Assembly (NCBI GenBank): GCA_903851195.1
Contig: CAINNJ010000027.1
Span: forward strand, 183,297 to 247,296
Length of the DNA stretch: 64,000 bases
Direction of reading: 5' to 3'
Source: an uncultured Acidobacteriia bacterium
Lineage (GTDB): Bacteria; Acidobacteriota; Terriglobia; Bryobacterales; Bryobacteraceae
The translations under genes and the position numbers were made by a program. This document shows positions 9,934 to 18,399 of this stretch, piece after piece (the stretch's first letter is position 1; each line of letters opens with the position of its first letter). The notes beneath the pieces were generated by a model that worked only from the letters and a program-made list of their open reading frames with translations, did no database searches and was not told where the DNA came from.

Positions 9934-10812
9934 ATGATAATTCGGCGGTTCCGCAGCCTTGCCCTGTGCCTTCGCAATACAGGCTGGAAGACCACGCTCG
10001 TCTACAAATGGGACAGAATCCGCACCGGATTGGGGTGGCCCGCAAGCGGTATGCTTGAACTCCGTCCGAAAGGCCTGCCGTATCCCCTCTGGCTCCGCCG
10101 CGGCCGGAGCAGCGATATGGAAGTCTACCGGGCCATCTTCATCCAGCGCGAGTTCGCGGCGGTGCAGCTGGAGGATCCACCCCGATTGATTCTGGATCTC
10201 GGCGCCAACGTCGGCTTGGCCGCGGCCTGGTTTCTGAACCTGTTTCCCGCCGTCCGCATCGTCTGCGTCGAACCCGATCCGGTGAATTTCGAGCATTGCA
10301 GGCGCAATCTGTCGCCCTACGGCGACCGGGTGATCCTGGTGCAGGGGGCAGTCTGGTCCCATCCCTGCCTGCTCGACATACAGTCCTACCCCTCGGGTGA
10401 AGGTCGGGAATGGGCGGTGACGGTTCGTGAGGCCCGGGTCCCTGGCGCAGCCACGATTCGCGCGTGGGACGTTCCGTCTCTGGCGGCGCTGGCGGGCCCG
10501 GTTCGATCGGTCGATCTGTTGAAGGTGGATATCGAGGGAAGCGAGCGCCGGCTCTTCGACGCGTCGTCGGCCGCCTGGCTTCCCATGGTGCGCAACATCT
10601 GCATCGAACTGCACGGGCCGGATTGCGATGAGGTTTTCGAACGGGCGCTGAAGCCATGGCGTTACTCCCTCGCGCGCTCCGGCGAGCTGACCATCTGTTC
10701 GGGCCTCACTGCCGCCGGCGGGCAACGTGACAACCTCGCCGCCGAAAAACGGGAGAGCCTTGTCGGAGGAGGCTCTCCCGAACCGCTTCAGCGAGGAACC
10801 GCGATGGTGTAA
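9934..10812 (+). CDS. FkbM family methyltransferase
   Basis: The ATG at 9934 is preferred to further-upstream in-frame starts because GGGGAGGA lies four bases upstream and the ORF otherwise runs into the heparinase gene. The 292-residue product has the FkbM SAM-binding core: ILDLGANVGLAAAWFL, IVCVEPDPVNFEHCRRNL, and LLKVDIEGSERRLFD. FkbM enzymes O-methylate sugars or polyketides, so a glycan target is likely here. The last 25 bases overlap, tail to tail, the secreted-protein gene on the other strand. That gene's terminator hairpin lies inside this coding sequence, and the C-terminal 25 residues look low in constraint. Confidence 0.87.
   Translation: MIIRRFRSLALCLRNTGWKTTLVYKWDRIRTGLGWPASGMLELRPKGLPYPLWLRRGRSSDMEVYRAIFIQREFAAVQLEDPPRLILDLGANVGLAAAWFLNLFPAVRIVCVEPDPVNFEHCRRNLSPYGDRVILVQGAVWSHPCLLDIQSYPSGEGREWAVTVREARVPGAATIRAWDVPSLAALAGPVRSVDLLKVDIEGSERRLFDASSAAWLPMVRNICIELHGPDCDEVFERALKPWRYSLARSGELTICSGLTAAGGQRDNLAAEKRESLVGGGSPEPLQRGTAMV
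10743..10779 (-). terminator. Intrinsic terminator of the minus-strand secreted-protein operon
   Basis: On the minus strand GGGAGAGCC pairs with GGCTCTCCC (9-bp perfect stem, 11-base loop, plus 10751-10779) and is followed at once by GTTTTT. It lies 9 bases past the minus-strand stop at 10788 and inside the FkbM coding end. Confidence 0.75.
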
Positions 10813-13361
10813 ATCGGGGTCGTGTTGATCACTGCGTCGTTCTGGTTCAGATAGATCACGCGATACTCGGCTACCGCGCCTGCCATGCCTGGCCAGGAAA
10901 TCTGACAGCCGCCGGAACAGGGCTGTGCCGGTGTATCCGTGAACGTGGACGTCCCGGCTGTCCGGTATTCCACGACCGCCGTGGCCGTCGCTCCGTCGAG
11001 TGTGGGACCCACTTCCGTGACAATCGTTCGGGCGAAGCCCCAGAGTGTGTCGCCTGTCCGGAACGCTTTCGACTCCACCTCCATCCCGCACTGCATTCGC
11101 ATCCAGTACAAGGTCGATGGCGTCAATTGCTGCGCGCGTCCCAGATAGGTCAGCCTGGAACTCGTGCCGGGATCGTCCGTGAACGTCTCCAGCGGATGCT
11201 GAAACGTCGGGTCGGCGCTGAGTTCGAACGTGCACGCCACTCCGGCCGGCGCCGTATAGCTCAGCGCCGCGCTGTCGGCGGCCGGCGCCAGGTCCGAAAT
11301 CGCGATCCTGTTTTCGGGCGCGCCCAGCCCCGTTTCGACAATGTAGACCGACACGCCGTCGAAATCCAGCGCTCCCCAGTTGGAATTGAAGGCGACAAAT
11401 CGTCCGTCCCTGCTGATCGATGCGCGCGTGGTTGTGTAGTACGAGTTGACTCCCGTTCCGGGAATGTCGTTCCACGCGACGGAGCGATGCATCGCCACGC
11501 GGTGAATCTGCCGTTCGGGCCGCCAGATCTGGATCTGGCTCCGGTTGTCGTTATCGCTGCCGGAAAACGGCTGAGAGGCATCGCCCAGCAGCACCTTGTC
11601 CAGCCCTCCGGATCCCGTGCAGACCGCGGGAATCTCCACCTGGCTGTTGGGCAGAACCGTCGCGGTCCACGCGCCGTTCAGGCAGCTTGCCGCACCCGTG
11701 CCGTTCTGGATCCGCACCGGACGAAGTGAATACGCCGTCCAGCCCGGTGAAGCGGAAAGAGTGAGTCGCGTCTTGTCGCTGGCCCGATCCATCTGCAGCA
11801 CCCGCGCGGCGAACCGCTGCGGGCTTTCGATCCCGGCCACGGTGCAGGCCGCGATCCGGGACGAGCAGCCCGGCTGGATATCCCAGTTAATCCGGCCGAG
11901 AAGGTTCAGGCCCCCGCCTTCCGCTTCCGGGCGCAGAATCTTCACACCTGCGCTCAAACGGTAAAGAGTGGCGTAATACCTGTTCAGCAGGATATCCTGG
12001 AAAGGCCCGAACAGTTTCACCTGGCCGTCCCGATCCTTAACGGGCGAAAGATGGGTAAAGTTCGCGGCGTTATAGCAGATCTCCGCCGGAAGACAGATGC
12101 CGTCGTCATTGTTCCTCGCCCACCCCGGCCACTCCGGCACAATGGAATTTTGTTGTAACTGGCCGCTTCCGGCGGCGCCGACCGAGAACGTCATACTAAG
12201 CGGAATCGCCGACACATACACGTAGCGCTGCAAAGTGGCATCGTCGATTTCGGTGGCCGCAGCCCAATCGACGTCGGTCAAAGGCTGTATCCCCGTGTAA
12301 ACGCCGCAGTAGGTATTCGATGGGTTGGGCCGCCCGGCCGCCTCGAGCGCCGCCAGATCGACGGCGCAAACCTTGGGGAACGGCCCCGAACTGTACTCGA
12401 AGAAAGCCAGCCAGTTGTCCTCCGACAGGGGCGCCGTGCCACCCGCGAAGAGCGTTGTGAAGTTATAAGGATCTCCGCCGAAATCCCCGATTACAGCGTC
12501 GGTGTTCGTGATGAAATTGTATTTGTGGATGCTCGATCCCGCAAAATAGTAGTAGACTTCATCGTCCGTCGCACTCATCATCGTGAGCGCGATATTCGGG
12601 CCGGGGCCCCGGACCTGCGTGGCGTCGGCCGTGCGGTACACGCCGCACGAATTCCAGATGTAGGTGCCGTTCGCGCTGAAAGCCGTCGTTGTGCCGTACT
12701 CGGTGGTGCAGCCCGGTCCTGTTATCCGCGTGATCTTCCCGCCAAACACGGGGTCGATGAAAGACTTGCCCACCGCGGGCTGTGTCAGCGCCGGATCGGC
12801 GATGGGCGCCTCGTTGGGGATCCCGCACTCCACTGCCAGTGTATAGGAATACGACGGAAGTGCGTTTACGCAACCCGTGGACGACAGGGCGGTCGCGCGG
12901 GGTTCCGCCGTGGCCGGCAGAACCGCGGCCCCCACAATCTCCAGACTGACGACTACACTGGCGGATTTTCCGCCTCCGGCCAGGGTAAATGTAATCGTTC
13001 CTGTATAGACGCCCGGTCCCGGAGCCGGCCCCTGGAGGCCATACCCGTCGACTGTCACCCGCGCGGGTCCCGTACCCGATGTGAGGGGCGTATTGTTGTA
13101 TTCGGGTGTCACCGCAAAGCAGGGCGAGGAATACAAACAACCGGTGAGCAGTGTGCCGCTTATCCCGACAGACCAGTTCTGGCCGGCGGCGGCCTGCACC
13201 GTTAAGACTTGCTTGGCCGGGCTGATATAACGCAGCCCCGGATAGATCTTCGGATCCCGTATCCGGTAACTCACCGAAGAAGGACTTACCGCGATTGCAT
13301 TCGTCTGAGCCGGCAAGACTCCGCAGGAGAAAAGCCAGAGCGCAAATAAAGATCGTTTCAT
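10788..13361 (-). CDS. Secreted multidomain beta-rich protein, function unknown
   Basis: Start set at MKRSLFALWLFSCGVLPAQT, an obvious signal peptide preceded by GGGAG at seven bases; the open frame continues upstream but reads as non-coding. The mature part (about 840 residues) starts with a BACON/TIGR03437-like Ig domain (VSPSSVSYRI). A beta-propeller-like region with a recurring FGGKITRITGPG / FSANGTYIWNS theme and several Cys pairs follows, and a fibronectin-like domain near the end has ADSAALSYTAPAGVACTFEL. It is the third gene of a minus-strand operon and a clear relative of the protein at 18400-20598. Likely extracellular or cell-surface. Its activity is unknown. Confidence 0.75.
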   Translation of the reverse strand: MKRSLFALWLFSCGVLPAQTNAIAVSPSSVSYRIRDPKIYPGLRYISPAKQVLTVQAAAGQNWSVGISGTLLTGCLYSSPCFAVTPEYNNTPLTSGTGPARVTVDGYGLQGPAPGPGVYTGTITFTLAGGGKSASVVVSLEIVGAAVLPATAEPRATALSSTGCVNALPSYSYTLAVECGIPNEAPIADPALTQPAVGKSFIDPVFGGKITRITGPGCTTEYGTTTAFSANGTYIWNSCGVYRTADATQVRGPGPNIALTMMSATDDEVYYYFAGSSIHKYNFITNTDAVIGDFGGDPYNFTTLFAGGTAPLSEDNWLAFFEYSSGPFPKVCAVDLAALEAAGRPNPSNTYCGVYTGIQPLTDVDWAAATEIDDATLQRYVYVSAIPLSMTFSVGAAGSGQLQQNSIVPEWPGWARNNDDGICLPAEICYNAANFTHLSPVKDRDGQVKLFGPFQDILLNRYYATLYRLSAGVKILRPEAEGGGLNLLGRINWDIQPGCSSRIAACTVAGIESPQRFAARVLQMDRASDKTRLTLSASPGWTAYSLRPVRIQNGTGAASCLNGAWTATVLPNSQVEIPAVCTGSGGLDKVLLGDASQPFSGSDNDNRSQIQIWRPERQIHRVAMHRSVAWNDIPGTGVNSYYTTTRASISRDGRFVAFNSNWGALDFDGVSVYIVETGLGAPENRIAISDLAPAADSAALSYTAPAGVACTFELSADPTFQHPLETFTDDPGTSSRLTYLGRAQQLTPSTLYWMRMQCGMEVESKAFRTGDTLWGFARTIVTEVGPTLDGATATAVVEYRTAGTSTFTDTPAQPCSGGCQISWPGMAGAVAEYRVIYLNQNDAVINTTPIYTIAVPR

Positions 13362-13380
13362 ATATTCTCCCAGGGATCTC

Positions 13381-15195
13381 TTATCCCAGCACCGGCTGCG
13401 ACCCGCCCTTAGCCGGGGTCGTTGCGCGTTGTCCTGTCTCGGCGCCCACGACATAGAAGGTTGAAGGGCTGTTTTGGTTGTTGTAAGCGGCAAGTATCCA
13501 GTCGGCCGATCGAGCGGAACCGGAAACTTCGAACTCGTCAACGACGCCGTTCAGCGGAGTCCAGAAGGCATCCAGTCCCACGCCCGTTCGCAGTACCTGA
13601 CCGTTGAAAGACCACCCGGTCACCGGAGTGCCCGTGGCGACGGCAACGCCGTCGGCAAACAGGCTCGCGGGCCCGTTGGCCGCGAAAGTGAATGCAATAT
13701 GATGCCACGTCCCGTCGTTCAGCGCAACACCGCCACGCAGATCCAGCACCGTGCCCGCGGCGCCCTGCAACTGCACCCGGACCTGACCTGTGTAGGCGCT
13801 CAGAAACAGACTGATACCGGATCTCGATCCACCCCCGTCCGCCCTGCTCCACAGCAGCGGGTACATCGCCGCGACGGACGCCGAAGTCCTGATCCAGCCG
13901 CTCCACGTTCCCGTTGTGGAATCCAGACAGGAACAATTGTTCACCGAGAGAAAACTGGTGCTGGTGCCGCTCAGGAACACCCCGCCCCCGATCTGTCCGG
14001 CGGCCGCCGCTGCGTTCGTGGGGACAACCATATTCCCGTTTACGGATGAGTCTCCGGTCGACAGTACGGTGGGCGTTCCGAAGTGCTGGACCAGCTGATA
14101 ATTCTGATCCCACGCCGCTCCGGCCGCCCCTCCGCGAAACAGGGATTCCGCGGCATTCCCGTAACATTCGTAAATTGTTGTATCCGACAGGTGTGAAATC
14201 TGCGGCACTCTCACCCAAACCGTCATCTCTCCCGTAGCAGCCGAGTAAGACTCGAACTCCCAGTTCAGAAGAAACTTACAGGCGCTGTCGGAAGTAAAGA
14301 TCAGATCGAGAGGGCAGGTGATCGCGTTGGGTCCGCATGCCGCCGTGCGCCGGACCTTCCCCGAATTTGCCGCGGTCGCCAGATAAGGGTAAGTCCCTGC
14401 GATGACAACCGTGAAGTCGCTGGCGTCCGACGCGCCGACTTTGTCGTGATTGATGACAATCGGCCGCTGGAAACTGTAAGAGCCTGTGTCCGGCGCCCGG
14501 AACGTCGCCACCACCATTCCCCAGTCAGTACTGCCGCCGGCACTCATGCTCGCCGTTGCGCGACTCTGGGCGGAGCCGGTCACCTGGTCCTCCACGGCTT
14601 CGAATCCGCCGGGGTCCTGGCCTTCCACGGAGAAACCTGCGCCCGGCGAGAAGGTGTTTCCGGAACTCGCGGCGGCGGCGCCTGCCACCATGAGTTCACC
14701 GGCGGCTGCCGTGAACGCACCGGACAGAACGCCGTTCGCGCCTGCCGCCGTTCCCGTGGCCGACAGGTCCAACGGCGCCGTCTGGTCCAGCCCGGAGTAC
14801 TCGGTTGCGGAAACAGCCGCCTGCCCGGCGGGGGCGCTGAACGCCACGGTGACTACGTTCGCGGCGTTGCCGGCAATATTCTTCGCGTACCACATTCCAC
14901 AGCTGCCAGTCGCGCCAACGGCGGCGCTGGCGACGGGCAGATACGTGTTGCCCGCTGTGTCGCTGACACTCGCGCTGATGAGCCCGGATGTCCTCTGGCT
15001 TGCGAAAACCACAATCAGATTTCCGGAACCCGCCGCGAAAGCACTGGTGGAAACCGTCGCCGACACGCCGCTTCCCGGGTTGCTGCCCCCGGCCACGTGC
15101 AGCTTCACGGGGCCGGCGCGCAGGACCGGGCTCAGCGTCAAAAGCGTCAACAGGACTGCCATTCCCGACGCCGGGAGCGTATTCGTCAATCTCAC
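13381..15195 (-). CDS. Secreted DUF2341/LamG-like protein
   Basis: A 604-residue protein. The GTG at 15195 overlaps the previous stop (GTGA) and gives a signal peptide ending in SPVLRAGP; longer readings go into the upstream gene. After a beta-rich domain (residues 30-230, AAGELMVAGAAAASSGNTF) comes a DUF2341-like module (FQRPIVINHDKVGASDASDF, YECYGNAAES). A concanavalin/LamG-like module follows (SFLSVNNCSCLDSTTGTWSG, GTWHHIAFTFAANGPASLF). These folds bind glycans or proteins. Second gene of the secreted three-gene operon; a role in binding the polysaccharide is an inference. Confidence 0.78.
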   Translation of the reverse strand: MRLTNTLPASGMAVLLTLLTLSPVLRAGPVKLHVAGGSNPGSGVSATVSTSAFAAGSGNLIVVFASQRTSGLISASVSDTAGNTYLPVASAAVGATGSCGMWYAKNIAGNAANVVTVAFSAPAGQAAVSATEYSGLDQTAPLDLSATGTAAGANGVLSGAFTAAAGELMVAGAAAASSGNTFSPGAGFSVEGQDPGGFEAVEDQVTGSAQSRATASMSAGGSTDWGMVVATFRAPDTGSYSFQRPIVINHDKVGASDASDFTVVIAGTYPYLATAANSGKVRRTAACGPNAITCPLDLIFTSDSACKFLLNWEFESYSAATGEMTVWVRVPQISHLSDTTIYECYGNAAESLFRGGAAGAAWDQNYQLVQHFGTPTVLSTGDSSVNGNMVVPTNAAAAAGQIGGGVFLSGTSTSFLSVNNCSCLDSTTGTWSGWIRTSASVAAMYPLLWSRADGGGSRSGISLFLSAYTGQVRVQLQGAAGTVLDLRGGVALNDGTWHHIAFTFAANGPASLFADGVAVATGTPVTGWSFNGQVLRTGVGLDAFWTPLNGVVDEFEVSGSARSADWILAAYNNQNSPSTFYVVGAETGQRATTPAKGGSQPVLG

Positions 15196-16433
15196 TGGAC
15201 ACACTCCAGAACGAAATTGACGTAGCTTGCGCCCGATACCGCCGACAACGTGAACCCGAAGATATCGCCCGACAGCACCGATGTGGTCAGAAAGTCGCTC
15301 ATATCGGAACTGCGAATCGCCGTTCCCGTAGCGAGGCTCACGCCGTTCCTCGAAATACTGTCGGAGGGCGACGGCACGGCCGTGCCGGCGGAGGCCTTCC
15401 AGACCTGCACGGTGGCGGTGCCCGCGTCCGCCGCGATGTCCCATCCGGTCAGTGTGCAGGCGAACGGCACCGTCAGGAACTTGGCGCCCCCGGAGGTCAG
15501 CGGCGTCCCGCCAAAATCAAAGGTGTAGCCGATCATCCGCACGGGATGGTAGTTCACCAGGCTCGGCCCGTTAATTTGAATGGAGCCACCCGCGCGGGTC
15601 AGCAGAATATTGTTCCCGGCAAGCAGCGGCTGCAGTGAGTAAGGCGTCACGGCCGACATTCCCGACGCGCTCAGAATGCCGTTCGTCACCGTCCACTGGC
15701 CCAGTGGGAACGAGTTCGCCTCATAACCCGTTCCCGTGGTTGCCGTGCAGTTCTGGCACGAACTGACCAGCAGATTATGCGCCGCGACCAGTTCGCAGCC
15801 CCCGCGAATGAACAGAAACAAGGTCCCCGTGCCCCCCCCGATCGTGACTACGGCGTTGTTCACCGGAGCCTGGCAAAACGTGTTCCCGATGCGAACTCCG
15901 GGCCCGACTCCGATCGTGAGCTGGGTATCGCTGGTGCGGGTCACCGGCCAGTCCGGGACCGTGCCGCCACTGCCCGGCTGCCAAAGGTTCAGGGACGAAT
16001 TGTAAACCAGCGCCTGCCCGCCGCTCGGTGGATTTCCACTGATCGGAATACCGCGCAGGCCCTGCACGGATTGCGCGCCGGGATTTCCGGAGACGTCGCC
16101 CCCGAGAGGAACCCAGTTCACCCCGCTCCCGTCGTTGCTGAGCACGGTTCCGCTCTGCCCCGCCACCGAAGGCAGTGACGAACCCGCCAGCGGCGTCCAC
16201 TGATTCGCGCCCGTGCACGCGTAGAGGTTCTGGCCCGGCGTCGCCGTCGTCAGATAAAAACTTTCGCCGGTTCCGCAGGCCGCGGGCAAAGTGCTTCCGG
16301 ATCGAAACGGCCGGGTCGAGGCCGCTCCGGTGAAGTCCACGTCTTTAGACTGGCTGGACAGACTAAGCTTCGTCTGACCGGAAGCCGTCCAGACCAGCAC
16401 CAGTCCCGTTATTGTGATCGATTTCAACCGCAT
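15192..16433 (-). CDS. Secreted tail-fibre-like protein, function unknown
   Basis: A 413-residue exported protein (signal peptide MRLKSITITGLVLVWTASGQ). The N-terminal 150 residues resemble phage tail-fibre or collar segments: Gly/Ser/Asn-rich with LVYNSSLNLWQPGSGG and SGTVLSNDGSGVNWVPLGGD. The C-terminal domain is a small beta-sandwich (FGGTPLTSGGAKFLTVPF, GWDIAADAGTATVQVW). AAGGAG precedes the ATG, and a hairpin lies just upstream of it. First gene of the operon with the DUF2341/LamG and BACON/propeller proteins. No enzymatic motif is seen. It may form a surface fibre or scaffold. Confidence 0.7.
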   Translation of the reverse strand: MRLKSITITGLVLVWTASGQTKLSLSSQSKDVDFTGAASTRPFRSGSTLPAACGTGESFYLTTATPGQNLYACTGANQWTPLAGSSLPSVAGQSGTVLSNDGSGVNWVPLGGDVSGNPGAQSVQGLRGIPISGNPPSGGQALVYNSSLNLWQPGSGGTVPDWPVTRTSDTQLTIGVGPGVRIGNTFCQAPVNNAVVTIGGGTGTLFLFIRGGCELVAAHNLLVSSCQNCTATTGTGYEANSFPLGQWTVTNGILSASGMSAVTPYSLQPLLAGNNILLTRAGGSIQINGPSLVNYHPVRMIGYTFDFGGTPLTSGGAKFLTVPFACTLTGWDIAADAGTATVQVWKASAGTAVPSPSDSISRNGVSLATGTAIRSSDMSDFLTTSVLSGDIFGFTLSAVSGASYVNFVLECVQ

Positions 16434-16445
16434 ATTGCTCCTTTG

Positions 16446-16468
16446 GGAGCCGGAGGTATTCCGGCTCC
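16446..16468 (-). promoter_or_regulatory. 5' leader hairpin next to the ribosome binding site
   Basis: GGAGCCGGA and TCCGGCTCC form a perfect 9-bp stem with a 5-base loop. On the minus strand the stem ends directly before the AAGGAG of the 15192-16433 gene. It could modulate translation of the operon or protect its mRNA 5' end. Confidence 0.4.
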
Positions 16469-17004
16469 GCGCGAGCGGGTCTCATCCGGCCCGCCTACGC
16501 CTGGATCTTTCCACCGGCAAAGAGAGCGATTCGGAGCAAAGACCCCAAATGCAGGAAAACAAACCGCAAAAATTCTCCAAAAAAGGTGTGACTCACCCGC
16601 GGCCGCCGCTTCGGTCCGGCCACAACGAGGGATGAAAACAAGACTCCGGGTGAGGGATGCCGGCGATTGCACAAACCCGGTCTGGAAGCCGCTCCGCGAC
16701 CCTGTGTCCACAAGCATCGGAAATCCGGGGTTTTCGAAGAATCGCCGGACAGCGTCCGAGGGAGGCGGATTGGTATCCCGTATCGCCTGCGTTCCGCGTC
16801 AGCCGGACCGGAAAAGACCCCGCGTTCGGACCGCCGTTGGCGAACACGGACGAACTGTCGGTAAAATGTAGGTACTTGTCACGCTTCAACGCACCCGATT
16901 CATTTCCCCGCGAGAGCGGTCCTGCGGGCTATGCAACCACATCCGCGTTGCGGCAGCGTCCACCGGCGCCGCCCGTTCGACGGGCGCCGGCTTTGCAGCC
17001 GGTT
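16469..17004. other. Divergent upstream region, no confident gene
   Basis: Between the secreted-protein operon and the polymerase gene the plus strand stays open in the polymerase frame from an ATG at 16657. The first 115 codons are Arg/Pro-rich, without membrane or domain texture, so they are treated as leader. Promoters for both directions should lie here, but no convincing -35/-10 pair was found. Confidence 0.4.
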
Positions 17005-18333
17005 GTGGCGAGTGCAAAGCCGGCGAGCCAGACCGGAGTCGCGATTGCTTCGTTTTATATGTTTGTCATCGTCTCGCGTCTCCCGGAGATGCTCACGAAC
17101 ATGCTCGGCATTAACCCGAAACTGGCGTTGCTGCTGAGCCTGGCTTCCTCCGGATTTGCCGTGGCTTCCGGCCGTCTTGGCGAGACATTCCGCAACCCCG
17201 CGGGGCTCGCCATTCTGGCCTATACAACCTGGTACATGCTGTGTATCCCGTTCTCTCTGTGGCCGGGCGGTTCGGTGATGCTCATGCGGGAACAATGGGT
17301 GTTTTCGGTGCTTGCCTTCTTCGTTCTTTCCTGCATGCCCGTTTCGTCGGCGGGGCTGAATCGGTACGCCGGAGCCATCGCCTGGGCGGCAATCGTGGTC
17401 AACCTCATCATGTTGCATTACGGCACGGAGCGCGGCTCCCGAGGTTCGCTCACCTTCGACTCGTCTTTGAGCAACCCGAACATCGCTTCACTGCAGTTGC
17501 TCCTCGGTCTTCCCTTTCTGACCTATTGGACAAGAACGCGGGGATTTTTCGACTTCCGGGGCGTGACGGGCCTTGTCTCGGCCGCTGTGCTCGCATTCCT
17601 GATCGTGACCCGCTCGGGTTCGCGCAGCGGTCTGATCATCCTGGTGGTCTGTACTCTCATGCTCCTGTCCGATACGAAGGTCCACATCAAGGGTATGCTG
17701 CTTGTCGTGGTCGTCGCCGCCGGCGCCGTCTCGATACAGTTCGTCCCCACTTACCTCCTGTACCGCTATTCCACCGTTCTGAGCGGCGATTCCGACGATG
17801 GATCCGAAGCCACGGCGTCGACGCGTGAACGTCGGCAACTGCTGGAGCAGAGCCTTGCGCTGACCCTGCAGCATCCCCTTTTGGGCGTGGGCGGCGGGGG
17901 CTTCAAAATCGCCGAGGCGGCCCTCAGCGAACTCAGCGGAACGCGCGCCGCGTGGCTTGAAACCCACAACATGTACACCCAGCTTTCCAGTGAAACAGGA
18001 GTACCCGGGCTCGTTATCTATCTCTCGATGATCGGATTTTCAATGTTTCCTGTCTGGAAGGACTTGCGCCGGTCGAAGCGGATCCGGAAACGGTTGCCTC
18101 GTCACGAGTTCGCGCGCGCTCTGTTGATCGCGGCGTTCGGTCTCTCGATCAATTCCTGCTTCACCAGCGTCGCCTATGAATACTACTGGCCTATATTTTG
18201 CGCTCTGGGCGTCGCCTACCAGCGCGTGGCCGCCATCGAAGACGCAGCAGACGCCGCGCCCGCCCCGCCGGTGAGTGCGGGTCCCCCGCAAATGATGACG
18301 AAAGTCCGCTTACGCCCGCGCCCCGCCTATTGA
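17005..18333 (+). CDS. O-antigen ligase/polymerase family membrane protein
   Basis: An integral membrane protein with about ten hydrophobic segments, from FYMFVIVSRLPEMLTNMLG to EYYWPIFCALGVAY. A long periplasmic loop (about residues 265-330 of the short form) carries GVGGGGFKIAEA and LETHNMYTQLSSETGVPGL; the H-N pair there is typical of Wzy_C/WaaL proteins. The family polymerises or ligates undecaprenyl-linked glycans at the periplasmic face. The start is uncertain: GTG 17005 gives a short cytoplasmic N-terminus before the first helix, while in-frame starts reach back to 16657. No strong ribosome binding site favours one. It is a lone plus-strand gene between minus-strand genes for secreted proteins. 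Confidence 0.8.
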   Translation: MASAKPASQTGVAIASFYMFVIVSRLPEMLTNMLGINPKLALLLSLASSGFAVASGRLGETFRNPAGLAILAYTTWYMLCIPFSLWPGGSVMLMREQWVFSVLAFFVLSCMPVSSAGLNRYAGAIAWAAIVVNLIMLHYGTERGSRGSLTFDSSLSNPNIASLQLLLGLPFLTYWTRTRGFFDFRGVTGLVSAAVLAFLIVTRSGSRSGLIILVVCTLMLLSDTKVHIKGMLLVVVVAAGAVSIQFVPTYLLYRYSTVLSGDSDDGSEATASTRERRQLLEQSLALTLQHPLLGVGGGGFKIAEAALSELSGTRAAWLETHNMYTQLSSETGVPGLVIYLSMIGFSMFPVWKDLRRSKRIRKRLPRHEFARALLIAAFGLSINSCFTSVAYEYYWPIFCALGVAYQRVAAIEDAADAAPAPPVSAGPPQMMTKVRLRPRPAY

Positions 18334-18399
18334 ACAACAGCCCGGCACGGACTCGCGTCCGGCGGGCACTGTCCTTCTGAGGCCGCGCATGCCCCCTGT

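Noticed and set aside
16657..17004. N-terminal extension of the polymerase
   Set aside because: The extra 116 codons are Arg/Pro-rich and lack membrane or domain texture, though the start cannot be fixed with certainty.
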